Origin: UBA7330 sp043554545
Lineage (GTDB): Bacteria > Bacteroidota > Bacteroidia > Cytophagales > Cyclobacteriaceae
Direction: 5' to 3'
NCBI GenBank assembly: GCA_043554545.1
Contig: CP121337.1
Location: forward strand, 992,001 to 1,056,000
DNA: 64,000 bases
The notes under the pieces were generated by a model. It did no database searches. It was not told where the DNA came from and saw only the letters and a list, made by a program, of their open reading frames with translations. Positions 10,435 to 17,737 of this stretch are shown here, in pieces. The translations under genes were made by a program, and so were the position numbers. How positions within the stretch are numbered: position 1 is the first letter of the stretch; every line of letters starts with the position of its first letter.

Positions 10435-10530
10435 AAAAGTGTATTATCAAGCATTCTGTGAAAACACTACATGCGGGCAGATAATTGCATTATTCTTATA
10501 TGTAGGAGCGTGTAGTCCTCCCGGGGTGCG

Positions 10531-10563
10531 TTCAGTGTCCGTTCAGTGTTCCTTCAGTGTTCC
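10531..10563. repeat. Three tandem 11-bp repeats
   Basis: The 11-mer TTCAGTGTTCC occurs three times head to tail, the first copy ending CCG. No coding sequence covers it. Three short direct repeats could be protein-binding iterons or simple slippage products. Confidence 0.6.
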
Positions 10564-11032
10564 TTTACACCCCTACAGTCAGGTAATAATTGTACTTAAA
10601 CAATATAGTACAGCCCGCCTATGCATAGATTTTAGGATTACTTTTGTGATCCTCACTTAGTCGAACCGAGTGACATTGCAACTATCTATATTTTGGGTTT
10701 TGCCAAAAGTCAAAGAAGCATAAGAAATTCATGGCCTGGTAAAAGCCCGTCTATCCAATCGAGTGAAACAACCCCTGAATTCATGAAAAAAAATTGGTGT
10801 ATATCCGCATGATCCCTTTTAACAGTGGATCCGTAACAGGTGAACATGTATAGAAATACAGCAGCATTGGCCTTAACTCTCCTTTGAAACCTCGGGAAGT
10901 GGGGGGGGTGATGGCCGGAGGTTAGAATGATAAGGGTCACTCGGCACAGCCGAGCGACTAAACGGCCTCCTATCGGAATCGAACGGGGGCGCCTAGCCCA
11001 ATGACCGTCATTGGTTCATATTCTACTAAAAC

Positions 11033-11064
11033 AAAAAAAAGCAACCAGAACTTAATCTGATTGC
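11033..11064 (-). terminator. Rho-independent terminator after tRNA 3' fragment (unit 1)
   Basis: On the minus strand GCAATCAGA and TCTGGTTGC form a 9-bp stem (one G-U) followed by eight T residues. It lies directly after a tRNA-Thr 3' fragment, as expected for a tRNA terminator. Confidence 0.75.
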
Positions 11065-11140
11065 CTAAATGAGCCTCCTATCGGGATCGAACGGGGGCGC
11101 CTAGCCCAATGACCGTCATTGGTTTATATTCAACTAAAAC

Positions 11141-11171
11141 AAAAAAAGCAACCAGAACTTAATCTGATTGC
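11141..11171 (-). terminator. Rho-independent terminator behind the displaced tRNA-Thr 3' end (attL)
   Basis: The same 9-bp stem as at 11033-11064, followed on the minus strand by seven T residues. It follows the attL copy of the tRNA 3' end, so it is probably the original terminator of tRNA-Thr before the element inserted. Confidence 0.75.
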
Positions 11172-11177
11172 CCAAAT

Positions 11178-11226
11178 GAGCCTCCTATCGGGATCGAACC
11201 AATGACCTACTGATTACAAGTCAGTT
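11178..11226. repeat. attL: 49-bp tRNA-Thr 3' end copy
   Basis: This 49-bp stretch is identical to 20520-20568 and covers the tRNA 3' end, T-arm, variable loop and anticodon arm up to GTCAGTT. Beyond base 11226 the sequence leaves the tRNA. It is the displaced host copy of the tRNA 3' end, still followed by the old terminator. Confidence 0.92.
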
Positions 11227-11282
11227 TTAGGTAAATCCAATAAAGTAAAATACAGCCTTAATTGCACTCAAAATCACTTTAT

Positions 11283-11336
11283 GTGTTCAATAGAGTTTGA
11301 TGTTTTTCAAAAAAGTGTTCAAAAAGTGTTCAAAAA
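11283..11336 (+). promoter_or_regulatory. Candidate integrase arm-type sites, left end
   Basis: GTGTTCAA occurs at 11283-11290, and GTGTTCAAAAA occurs twice head to tail at 11315-11325 and 11326-11336. The same motif is repeated close to the other end of the element. Repeated short motifs inside each att end are typical of arm-type sites bound by the N-terminal domain of tyrosine recombinases. Confidence 0.6.
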
Positions 11337-11362
11337 CTTTATAACTTTAAAGTAATTGAATC

Positions 11363-11662
11363 ATGGATGACAAAGGAATCATCATATTAATTGCCGCATT
11401 TGGCGTATGGTTAATTGAACGCTGGTTTTTCAATTTAAAGCGCAAACGACGTCGGGATTATTACCGCAATAATTATTTAAAATCCGATGATTGGAGGAGA
11501 AAAAGATACGTGGTTCTTAAACGTGATAACTGGACATGCCGGTACTGCGGAAAACGAGCTACGCAAGTACATCATAAAAGATACGCAAAGAAAAATATCG
11601 GGAAAGAACCAATTAAGTGGCTAGTAGCTATATGCAAAGAATGCCATGATAAGAAACATTAA
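11363..11662 (+). CDS. Small membrane-anchored HNH endonuclease
   Basis: This 99-residue protein opens with one hydrophobic segment (about 5-27, IIILIAAFGVWLIERWFF) and a very basic stretch, followed by an HNH domain. A CxxC pair (CRYCG), the catalytic double histidine (QVHHKRY) and a CKECHDKKH end form the zinc-bound beta-beta-alpha metal fold. HNH proteins next to phage integrases often serve as packaging or homing nucleases. The membrane anchor is odd for those roles and would fit cleavage of incoming DNA at the envelope, but that is speculation. It is the first gene inside attL, 32 bp upstream of the integrase and probably co-transcribed with it. Confidence 0.8.
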   Translation: MDDKGIIILIAAFGVWLIERWFFNLKRKRRRDYYRNNYLKSDDWRRKRYVVLKRDNWTCRYCGKRATQVHHKRYAKKNIGKEPIKWLVAICKECHDKKH

Positions 11663-11694
11663 GAAGAATCCGGACACCCTTTTATAGGAATATT

Positions 11695-12912
11695 ATGAAA
11701 GTCAAAATTCAGTTAGATCCACGCTACAAAGACGAAAAGAAACCACTTGTTTATACTCTGTCACATAAAGGCAAACGTAAGTACCTAAGTACTGGGCATA
11801 AGCTATCTGACGACGAAATTCAGATACATGATTCCGGTGTGAAGTTCATTACCGGAAAAGCGAAACAGGATGAGAAAAACTCCCTGAAAGTAAACATCCA
11901 ATTTAATCAACTTTTATCCTATGTCACAACCAATAGCTTTAAGCTAAAGAACAAACTTTCGGATGAGGCTTTTAAACTTATTCAGGTTGAAGTGTTCGGG
12001 GTTGCACCTCTAGATAATAGGAGCCTTATAAAGACAATTGGTGAGGACTACATTCAGCGGTTGAGAATGGAAGGGAGAGGGTCAACCGCATTAAGCTACA
12101 GAAATGCTTTGGATGCTTTTATAAAGTTTGGCTCTGACAAATTACGGATTGAGGATATTGACTATAAATGGCTAAATAGTTTTAAAGCCCAATCCATAAA
12201 GGACGGTCGTAAGATTAATACAATTGGCATTTATTGCCGTTCAATGAAAGCGATGATCTTTGATGCCATTAAGCAAGGAATAACTGAACACAATCCTTTT
12301 ATTGGCTTTAAGATTCCAAAAGAGAAGACCAGGAAAAGAAACATCTCAAAAGAGGATATCAATAAAATCAGGTCACTAATATATTTACCAGGAACAAAGG
12401 AGTTTAATGCTAGAAATTATTTTCTATTCATGTTTGATTGTATGGGAATGAATTTCCTTGACCTTGCTACATTAAAAGTCTCCCAATACCGGAATGGTTT
12501 TATTATCTATGATAGAAGTAAAACAGGAGATCAATTCACAATTAAACTAAACAAAGAGGCTCAAGAAATTTTAGGATATTACATCGAAGGGAAATCTAAG
12601 GATGATTATGTCTTCCCCATAATCCAAAGAGACTTCCCTCTCGGATCAGAAGCGTTTAAGCTTTATAAGAATGACCTTACAAAACGTCTGAATAAAACTT
12701 TGAAATCCATTGCAGAGAAAGCAGGAATAGAATCAAAAGTAACTACATATACCGCCCGCCATACCTGGGCATCCATCGCTCGTAAAATGGGATTTGCAAT
12801 TGATCAGATTCAGAAGGGACTAGGCCATGAATCCAGTCTAACAACTGAAACTTATGTTTCGGAATTTGATACTGTAATTATTGATGAGATGAATGCTAGG
12901 GTAACCTTGTAG
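11695..12912 (+). CDS. Tyrosine recombinase / integrase of the element
   Basis: This 405-residue site-specific recombinase should integrate and excise the element at tRNA-Thr. An N-terminal arm-binding region (about 1-100) is followed by a SAM-like core-binding domain (about 105-205) and a catalytic domain. Visible catalytic features are Lys in DRSKTGD, ARHTWA (His-x-x-Arg box), GLGHESSLTTETY with the second histidine and the nucleophilic tyrosine. The usual first Arg is replaced: GMNFLDLATLK has Asn where many enzymes have GLR. As I recall, this replacement is frequent among Bacteroidota recombinases, so it does not imply inactivity. It lies 0.5 kb from attL, as usual. Confidence 0.93.
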   Translation: MKVKIQLDPRYKDEKKPLVYTLSHKGKRKYLSTGHKLSDDEIQIHDSGVKFITGKAKQDEKNSLKVNIQFNQLLSYVTTNSFKLKNKLSDEAFKLIQVEVFGVAPLDNRSLIKTIGEDYIQRLRMEGRGSTALSYRNALDAFIKFGSDKLRIEDIDYKWLNSFKAQSIKDGRKINTIGIYCRSMKAMIFDAIKQGITEHNPFIGFKIPKEKTRKRNISKEDINKIRSLIYLPGTKEFNARNYFLFMFDCMGMNFLDLATLKVSQYRNGFIIYDRSKTGDQFTIKLNKEAQEILGYYIEGKSKDDYVFPIIQRDFPLGSEAFKLYKNDLTKRLNKTLKSIAEKAGIESKVTTYTARHTWASIARKMGFAIDQIQKGLGHESSLTTETYVSEFDTVIIDEMNARVTL

Positions 12913-12997
12913 TGATAATATCTTATTCTCAAATTGATTATATTAACATTTTAGCTAATAGAAACTTGGGGAGATTATCTTGTAATTTGAAATTCTT

Positions 12998-14086
12998 ATG
13001 AATATTTCCTATCTACTTGGAGCTGGTGCCTCCGCAGAGACCTTACCAACAGTTGAAAGCTTTAAAAAGGTCATGAATTTAAACTACTTATCAGTAGTAA
13101 AAGAAATAGAACCTGTCTTAAGATTCAAGGATTTTCAAGTTAGTCAATCATATATTGATCAACTCACTACATTAATTGATCAAATTTCTACTCATAGATC
13201 TGTTGATACTCTTGCTAAGAAACTTTTCCTTAGAGGGGATACTGCTAAGTATCGGCACTTAAAACTATTTGTCAATCATTTTCTGACATTCAGGGAATTT
13301 GAAATGGGTATAGATAAAAGGTACGATGGCTTCTTTGCCTCCATACTATCAAATGAAGGAGCTGGAATTAAATTACCGGGAAATATTAAAATTCTTAGCT
13401 GGAATTATGATAGACAAATAGAATTATCAGTCGCCCAGTTTATGAACAGTAACAAGCTTATGGATATAGCGAATAAAATTCAGTTATATCCTCGTGAAAA
13501 TATTAGTAGCACTAATTTAATATCAGATCAATTTTCTTGTTTCAAATTAAATGGAACTATTGGAGGTATTATTAAAAATGGTATTTTCAAATTACCTGAT
13601 ATTGATACTGACGTAATCGGCAAATCATTTTCTAATGAAGAAAGAATAAAAACATTAAGGAATTTTATCGATGAGTACGAACTTTTTATGGTGGATAACA
13701 ATTCAAACTCCTCAATTAGTTATTCTTGGGAAAACCACGTAGTCACAAATCACATAAGAAAAAATGCATTGGAAGCAACGAAAGAAACAGATATCCTTGT
13801 TGTAATAGGATATTCCTTCCCCACCTTCAATCGTGAAACTGATCGTTCAATACTATCTAATATGAAAAAGCTTCGTAAAGTCTACATCCAATCGAAGGGG
13901 GATTCAATTAAAGGTGTTCGTCAAAGATTTGAAGCATTGACATCAAGCCATAAAACTAATGTTGATGCATTTTCAAAGAATCAAAAGAGATCAACGAATC
14001 ACCCTAATGCAAAACCTGATCCTGGAATAGAAATTCAAGAATTAACAGATATAGGCGAATTTTTCATTCCATTTGAATTTGCGTGA
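12998..14086 (+). CDS. SIR2-like protein, candidate defence cargo
   Basis: This 362-residue protein has SIR2-fold signatures: LLGAGAS (residues 6-12, nucleotide-binding loop), ILSWNYDRQIE (the N-Y-D motif of SIR2-like NADases), FKLNGTIG, and VIGYSFP...NRETD near residue 270. In active sirtuins and Thoeris-type NADases the third motif is LHG with a catalytic His; here it is LNG. The protein may therefore use different chemistry or only bind nucleotide. Related single-gene SIR2-like proteins occur in phage defence islands, usually acting by NAD depletion after infection. It follows the integrase by 85 bp on the same strand, the usual place for cargo genes. No HerA, ThsB or other partner is adjacent. 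The fold call is fairly firm; the defence role is inference. Confidence 0.7.
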   Translation: MNISYLLGAGASAETLPTVESFKKVMNLNYLSVVKEIEPVLRFKDFQVSQSYIDQLTTLIDQISTHRSVDTLAKKLFLRGDTAKYRHLKLFVNHFLTFREFEMGIDKRYDGFFASILSNEGAGIKLPGNIKILSWNYDRQIELSVAQFMNSNKLMDIANKIQLYPRENISSTNLISDQFSCFKLNGTIGGIIKNGIFKLPDIDTDVIGKSFSNEERIKTLRNFIDEYELFMVDNNSNSSISYSWENHVVTNHIRKNALEATKETDILVVIGYSFPTFNRETDRSILSNMKKLRKVYIQSKGDSIKGVRQRFEALTSSHKTNVDAFSKNQKRSTNHPNAKPDPGIEIQELTDIGEFFIPFEFA

Positions 14087-14148
14087 TTCACAACTAATTA
14101 CAATATGGACAAAAATGATACGCTATAACCGTAAGGTTATATGGGTAA

Positions 14149-14778
14149 TTAAATCAATACAATTATCTTAGAGATTTCAGGCTTAACAGTATGCTTTCCA
14201 CTCTTAAAAAGGGGAATGCCTTTATAATTTCTATTAAGTGCCTTAAAATCGCTGCGTTTGCCTAGAATAGTAAATTGGGGAGTGACTTTTATGAATTTGT
14301 GTTTTACCGCACGGGCTTTTAATCTCTTGAATCTGATTTCACTCACGCCAAGTGATTTCGATAAATACTGAGTGGGGTAGTCTATTTGCATAGAACTCCT
14401 TTTATTCGTTCGAAGACTACCCCTTCTCCTCAGTATAGTTTTTAATGCTTTTGCAAAACAAAGTGCCTCAAATCTCCGGAGGTCAAATGGCTCATCGTCC
14501 AGATATAAACCACCTCTTTTGTTTAAGTTTAGATTTTTCCAGGATCTGAGAAAAATAGTGTCATTGTCAAGCTCAATCCATCCCCTTTCCTGCATGGACT
14601 TTAGATGCCTTCTATTAGTTCTTTTGCTGAAATGCATCCTATCTACAAAAAGATTCCTATCGTACTTGTGGCCGTTTAATTTGGCTATTGAGAGCATCAT
14701 TAATTCCTTCATATACTTTCCTTTCAATGATGCCAATATCAGTTTATTCGGAATCCTGATTTCTTTAGTGTCTGGCAT
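14149..14778 (-). CDS. Basic HTH protein, possible replication or regulatory protein of the element
   Basis: This 209-residue protein is strongly basic. Residues about 20-75 (ELMMLSIAKLNGHKYD...FSKRTNRRHLKSMQERGWIEL) look like a winged helix, and a second helix-turn-helix-like segment lies at about 135-160 (YLSKSLGVSEIRFKRLKARAVKH). Two such modules fit a replication initiator or transcription factor, but I recognise no named family. It is the last gene of a four-gene minus-strand cluster in which every gene overlaps the next, so it is translated together with the excisionase-like protein. It converges with the SIR2-like gene. Confidence 0.6.
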   Translation of the reverse strand: MPDTKEIRIPNKLILASLKGKYMKELMMLSIAKLNGHKYDRNLFVDRMHFSKRTNRRHLKSMQERGWIELDNDTIFLRSWKNLNLNKRGGLYLDDEPFDLRRFEALCFAKALKTILRRRGSLRTNKRSSMQIDYPTQYLSKSLGVSEIRFKRLKARAVKHKFIKVTPQFTILGKRSDFKALNRNYKGIPLFKSGKHTVKPEISKIIVLI

Positions 14779-14905
14779 GACTAAAGGGAATTTTCAACTG
14801 TTTCTCCTCTGGGTGTTTGCCTGACGTTGGTTTACTGCCATTAAGAGCATCTAGCATCCCAAGGTATCTTTCGATTTCTAAGCGTTTCTTTTCTCCTTTA
14901 TCCAT
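14765..14905 (-). CDS. 46-residue protein in the overlapping cluster
   Basis: A short open frame starts at the ATG complement at 14903-14905 and stops at 14765-14767. It reads MDKGEKKRLEIERYLGMLDA and continues to a basic C-terminus. Its start overlaps the end of the HTH gene by 8 bp and its end overlaps the start of the next gene by 14 bp. It bridges an otherwise empty gap in an operon where all other joints overlap, which supports it being real. The charged, helix-like start gives no functional hint. Confidence 0.5.
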   Translation of the reverse strand: MDKGEKKRLEIERYLGMLDALNGSKPTSGKHPEEKQLKIPFSHARH

Positions 14906-15140
14906 CTCGTAAACACCTTTCAAGATCTTCAGCTAAAATTAACGACCGACCATTAATTCGGCTGATTTTTAGCTTTCCCTCCTTTTCCAGGGAATAAGCA
15001 GTTGCTTTGCTAAAAGGCAACTCCTTTAATGAATACCAAAATCTTTTCTGAGACTCTTCACTGCGTAGGATTTCTATCTTTTGGTCAACTGCTTTCTCAA
15101 CCAAATTTTTAAAGTAAATTTCAAGACTTTCCATTTTCAC
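14898..15140 (-). CDS. Excisionase-like helix-turn-helix protein (HTH_17/AlpA type)
   Basis: This 80-residue protein ends with a compact winged HTH: WYSLKELPFSKATAYSLEKE, then GKLKISRINGRSLI and LAEDLERCL. This is the pattern of the HTH_17/AlpA group (turn, recognition helix, GK/GR wing, closing helix). Such proteins are excisionases or switch regulators in integrative elements. The first 30 residues (YFKNLVEKAVDQKIEIL) form a probable helix. It overlaps the upstream 116-residue gene by 20 bp and the downstream 46-residue gene by 8 bp. It is the best candidate for controlling excision together with the integrase. Confidence 0.75.
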   Translation of the reverse strand: MKMESLEIYFKNLVEKAVDQKIEILRSEESQKRFWYSLKELPFSKATAYSLEKEGKLKISRINGRSLILAEDLERCLRDG

Positions 15141-15471
15141 TATCCTCGATTAATTTCAAATTAGCAACCCTGGTCAAGTATCTTAATTGATCTGTTTTTA
15201 CACCATAGTAGTGTTTCCCATCAATTTCACGAAAGGGAAAACCTAATGACATCATAGCGGTGTTAAACTCATCTACAGACACATCACGTTTTAGAAATAT
15301 TTCTATGGCCTTGGAAATATATTTCTCATAGCTAAATCTTGGATTTATGATGTCCACAGGATCTAAGAATCTAATAATTATGCTACCAAGAATTGGTTCA
15401 ACATATTTTAGTCTAGCCTCAATCTTATTGATGGCATTTACTGAATTTTCGTATTGTTCCATAATGAACAA
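15121..15471 (-). CDS. Unknown 116-residue protein, first gene of the overlapping cluster
   Basis: I do not recognise this protein. It is mostly helical in appearance, mildly charged, and has no signal peptide or membrane segment. Translation could start at Met1 or at Met4 (MEQYENSV). Its last 20 bp overlap the start of the excisionase-like gene, suggesting translational coupling. Being the first gene of the cluster, it probably sits directly behind the promoter that also drives the HTH genes. Confidence 0.6.
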   Translation of the reverse strand: MFIMEQYENSVNAINKIEARLKYVEPILGSIIIRFLDPVDIINPRFSYEKYISKAIEIFLKRDVSVDEFNTAMMSLGFPFREIDGKHYYGVKTDQLRYLTRVANLKLIEDSENGKS

Positions 15472-15533
15472 ATTTCAATAAATGCCTTTGGCTTATGTAG
15501 TTAATTAGGGGTTAGTACAAATTTGATTTTGTA

Positions 15534-16421
15534 CTATTTCTCTGAGAGATCGCTTATGACTTTTTGTATCCTTTTCGAACCGGGTCGTTCCGGATATATA
15601 TCATAAAGCCGTAATGCCTCTTTTAAATATTGAATATCATCTGTCTTATGATCAAGGTAGTGGCTATCAGCTCTGACCTTTATACGGTGTACTAAATGGT
15701 TTTGGAAATCTAACCTTACTCTACTTGAATCTTTCTTTTCTATTTGGTCTGAGTAAAGTCCGACTGTCTTTGTGAGTAACCTATTGGTCTCAACCTTACC
15801 ATTTTCAACTCTATATAACTCAGGGTGCGCATAATATAACCAGTACATCCAGGCTTTGACACTAATAATACCTCTTTGAAAATCATGGTTTATTTGCTCC
15901 TCACAGAAATCTAACATCTCTCTTAGGATATCAAATTCTGGAATCTCGTCGAACTTAGGGTCTCTTGTTAATTCAATTTTTTCTTGAAATGACATTTTAC
16001 CGAAATTTTGCTCCAAATAAATTTCAGTGATGCCGTCTATTCCCTTAATAAGTTTGTTCCAGATTTCCTCTCTTTTCCTCTTATCAAATTTGCTTTTATT
16101 ATCAACAGTATCTAATAATACCTTCTTCCAATGTGTCTTCGTATTTGGGGACATAGCGAGATTGAAACACTGGAATACTAAAAGCCCAAAATACAGCTGC
16201 TCTTGAAGCTGCTCATCCTCACCTTTTACATTACCATATCTGATAATAACTTTTTCGCGAAATTCTTCTAGCTTTAGATTAGAGCTTGGATGATTTAAAC
16301 GATTCTTTAGATAAGAATCTATTTCATCAAATGATATGAGTCTCGTGGATGATTCGGTACTATTCATAGCAATAATTACTAATTCTCTTGTAAGCTGATA
16401 TGCTACTTCCTTGCTATTCAA
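15534..16421 (-). CDS. Unknown 295-residue soluble protein of the element
   Basis: This is a full-length open frame with no recognised family. It has no signal peptide and no membrane span, and looks alpha-helical, with a Trp/Tyr-rich segment near residues 205-220 (KAWMYWLYYAHPELYRV). It lies 62 bp upstream of the four-gene overlapping cluster on the same strand and behind a 401-bp non-coding stretch that should hold its promoter. It could be cargo or an early regulatory gene; nothing in the sequence decides between these. Confidence 0.6.
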   Translation of the reverse strand: MNSKEVAYQLTRELVIIAMNSTESSTRLISFDEIDSYLKNRLNHPSSNLKLEEFREKVIIRYGNVKGEDEQLQEQLYFGLLVFQCFNLAMSPNTKTHWKKVLLDTVDNKSKFDKRKREEIWNKLIKGIDGITEIYLEQNFGKMSFQEKIELTRDPKFDEIPEFDILREMLDFCEEQINHDFQRGIISVKAWMYWLYYAHPELYRVENGKVETNRLLTKTVGLYSDQIEKKDSSRVRLDFQNHLVHRIKVRADSHYLDHKTDDIQYLKEALRLYDIYPERPGSKRIQKVISDLSEK

Positions 16422-16822
16422 AGCAAATTTAAGGCTTAATAAGGATTTGTGACTAAATACTAGAATCTTTGAAAAGTTAAAAAAACTAGAACCCTGTATT
16501 TAAAGATAGTTTGTAGAAAAGTTGTTTATACGGCTATCTTAGGCATAAATACAGACTTTAGCGTTCTTCACCCTTATACCCCGCCTTGACAAAATATAAT
16601 TTGGTTGGGGTAATTGGATTTTACTTAGAATATATGGGAAATAGTACAATTCTGGCCTAAAAGAAGATTGTTTTTATTAGTTATGTACCTGATTATCAGG
16701 TATATATCCTAAATGATAGTGTGCAATAATGACTTATATGTTAAGTAGGTTTTTTGGCTAACCAAAGATTATTTGGTTTTGAGTTTTCAATGCATCAAGG
16801 ATTTAGGTGGGGGCATTTGTGT
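16422..16822. other. Longest non-coding stretch of the element
   Basis: No gene is visible in these 401 bp, and only very short open frames occur. It contains a perfect 17-nt palindrome at 16686-16702 and a weaker inverted repeat TACCCC...GGGGTA at 16577-16612. It lies upstream of the 295-residue gene and downstream of the coiled-coil membrane protein gene, so it probably holds a promoter and operator for the left-going genes, and possibly an origin of replication. Confidence 0.5.
16686..16702. promoter_or_regulatory. Perfect 17-nt palindrome, candidate operator
   Basis: TACCTGAT-T-ATCAGGTA has 8-bp arms around a single central base. It lies about 265 bp upstream of the 295-residue gene inside the longest intergenic stretch of the element. 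A dimeric repressor or one of the element's HTH proteins could bind here. Confidence 0.45.
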
Positions 16823-17728
16823 TTATTTAATTTTAGAGTAACTCACCTTAGTACCTTTATCTTCAGCACTATCTTCAGAGCCAAAATACCTTTCACCTTC
16901 TTTTCTTAAAAAATTAAAGGCTATCTGCTTTGTGCCTGGTCTGACCTTAGTAAATATCAATTGATTTTCATCAATATGTTCAATCCCTACAATATCAAAA
17001 ACATGTTCTTCATCACTCATGTCCTTACGTTGAGATGCATAGTATTTATTCCCATCCTTGATTCTGAAGTATTCCTGACCTTGACGCCCATCACTAAAAG
17101 TGTGTTGATTCCGCCAAATTCCAGGAAATATTGATCCTATATCTCCATTGGTTAATTCTTGCTTAGTTTCAAGAACCTTGATCCTTTTTTTAAGCTCATT
17201 ATTGTCTTGTTCATACCCTTCGTATTTAAGAATCACCTCTGCCAATTCCTTATTCTTACTATTAAAATCTTCTCGAAGATTGTCCCTTTCAATTTCCATT
17301 TGTCTAGCGTTCTTATCACTTGTGCGCATTTTTCTTTCTACTTCAGAAAGATTATCCATTACACTTCGGTGGTCAAGAGCAGAAATAAAACCTTCAGGAT
17401 CAAACCTCTTAACTGCTTTTGGTTTGATGACTTTCTGAACGAATGTATTCATGACATACGTACCCAAACTTAAAATGGTATAAGTGAAGAAGAGCAAAAA
17501 TGTCATCAATACCAATTCCACGAAAGAAAGCCAATCCCAAAGTAGGAATCTGGCCTTAATTAAGTCCAGAATATCAGAATACTTATGATTAGGATTAAAT
17601 AAAAATAAAATATCAAGTCTATGAATGAATAGCCAGGCTGAAATCAGTGAAATAAAGAATGGATTTCTAATACGCTCTATTATGATAATAGAACTATCAG
17701 CAATGAAATTATCAAAAAATTTAGCCAT
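16823..17728 (-). CDS. Membrane protein with two TM segments, coiled coil and C-terminal beta domain
   Basis: This 301-residue protein starts with two hydrophobic segments (about 21-45 and 70-95), then a long charged coiled coil (about 125-190, with VERKMRTSDKNARQMEIERD), then a C-terminal domain (about 200-301) rich in aromatic and polar residues that looks beta-stranded (IWRNQHTFSDGRQGQEYFRI). I know no family for it. The architecture, with a membrane anchor, rod and folded sensor or effector domain, is seen in some membrane-linked defence effectors, but that is only analogy. The SHOCT-bearing small membrane protein lies 9 bp upstream on the same strand, so the two are surely co-transcribed and may act together. 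Confidence 0.65.
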   Translation of the reverse strand: MAKFFDNFIADSSIIIIERIRNPFFISLISAWLFIHRLDILFLFNPNHKYSDILDLIKARFLLWDWLSFVELVLMTFLLFFTYTILSLGTYVMNTFVQKVIKPKAVKRFDPEGFISALDHRSVMDNLSEVERKMRTSDKNARQMEIERDNLREDFNSKNKELAEVILKYEGYEQDNNELKKRIKVLETKQELTNGDIGSIFPGIWRNQHTFSDGRQGQEYFRIKDGNKYYASQRKDMSDEEHVFDIVGIEHIDENQLIFTKVRPGTKQIAFNFLRKEGERYFGSEDSAEDKGTKVSYSKIK

Positions 17729-17737
17729 CAGTTCAAA

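Larger units (their letters stand above)
10332..10964. other. Non-coding stretch with hairpins and short repeats
   Basis: No credible gene is present in these 633 bp. An inverted repeat AGTCGCTCGG / CCGAGCGACT spans 10392-10434 with a 23-nt loop, and a related hairpin (GTCACTCGG / CCGAGCGAC, one mismatch) spans 10936-10958. At 10531-10563 there are three head-to-tail copies of the 11-mer TTCAGTGTTCC (the first ends CCG). At 10354-10385 a degenerate copy of the GCAACCAGA hairpin with an A-tract resembles the terminators further right. The region reads like debris next to a repeatedly used integration site. Confidence 0.6.
10965..11177 (-). repeat. Two tandem ~108-bp units: tRNA-Thr 3' fragment with insertion plus terminator
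   Basis: Units at 10965-11072 and 11073-11177 are nearly identical. Read on the minus strand, each holds GGTCATTGG, a 14-nt GC-rich stretch (GCTAGGCGCCCCCG), then TTCGATCCCGATAGGAGGC (TTCGATTCC in the first unit), and then a hairpin-plus-T-run terminator. The flanking parts match the 3' end of the tRNA-Thr at 20521-20593, so each unit is a tRNA 3' fragment with a 14-nt insertion inside the T-arm. Just upstream of GGTCATTGG is AACCAATGAC, which makes an 8-bp palindrome (CCAATGAC/GTCATTGG). They abut the left end of the integrative element. They may be att remnants of earlier insertions or decayed tandem tRNA copies. Confidence 0.75.

Noticed and set aside
10439..10940. Two open frames of 73 and 76 codons in the non-coding stretch before the element
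   Set aside because: They span the 11-bp tandem repeats and hairpins, have no domain features, and composition does not look coding.
10965..11226. Possible CRISPR array (repeated ~108-bp units)
   Set aside because: Units are long, almost entirely repeat, and consist of tRNA 3' ends plus terminators. There are no unique spacers and no cas genes.
11695..12912. Defective integrase because the first catalytic Arg is Asn
   Set aside because: Bacteroidota recombinases often lack that Arg at the GLR position; the other catalytic residues are all present.
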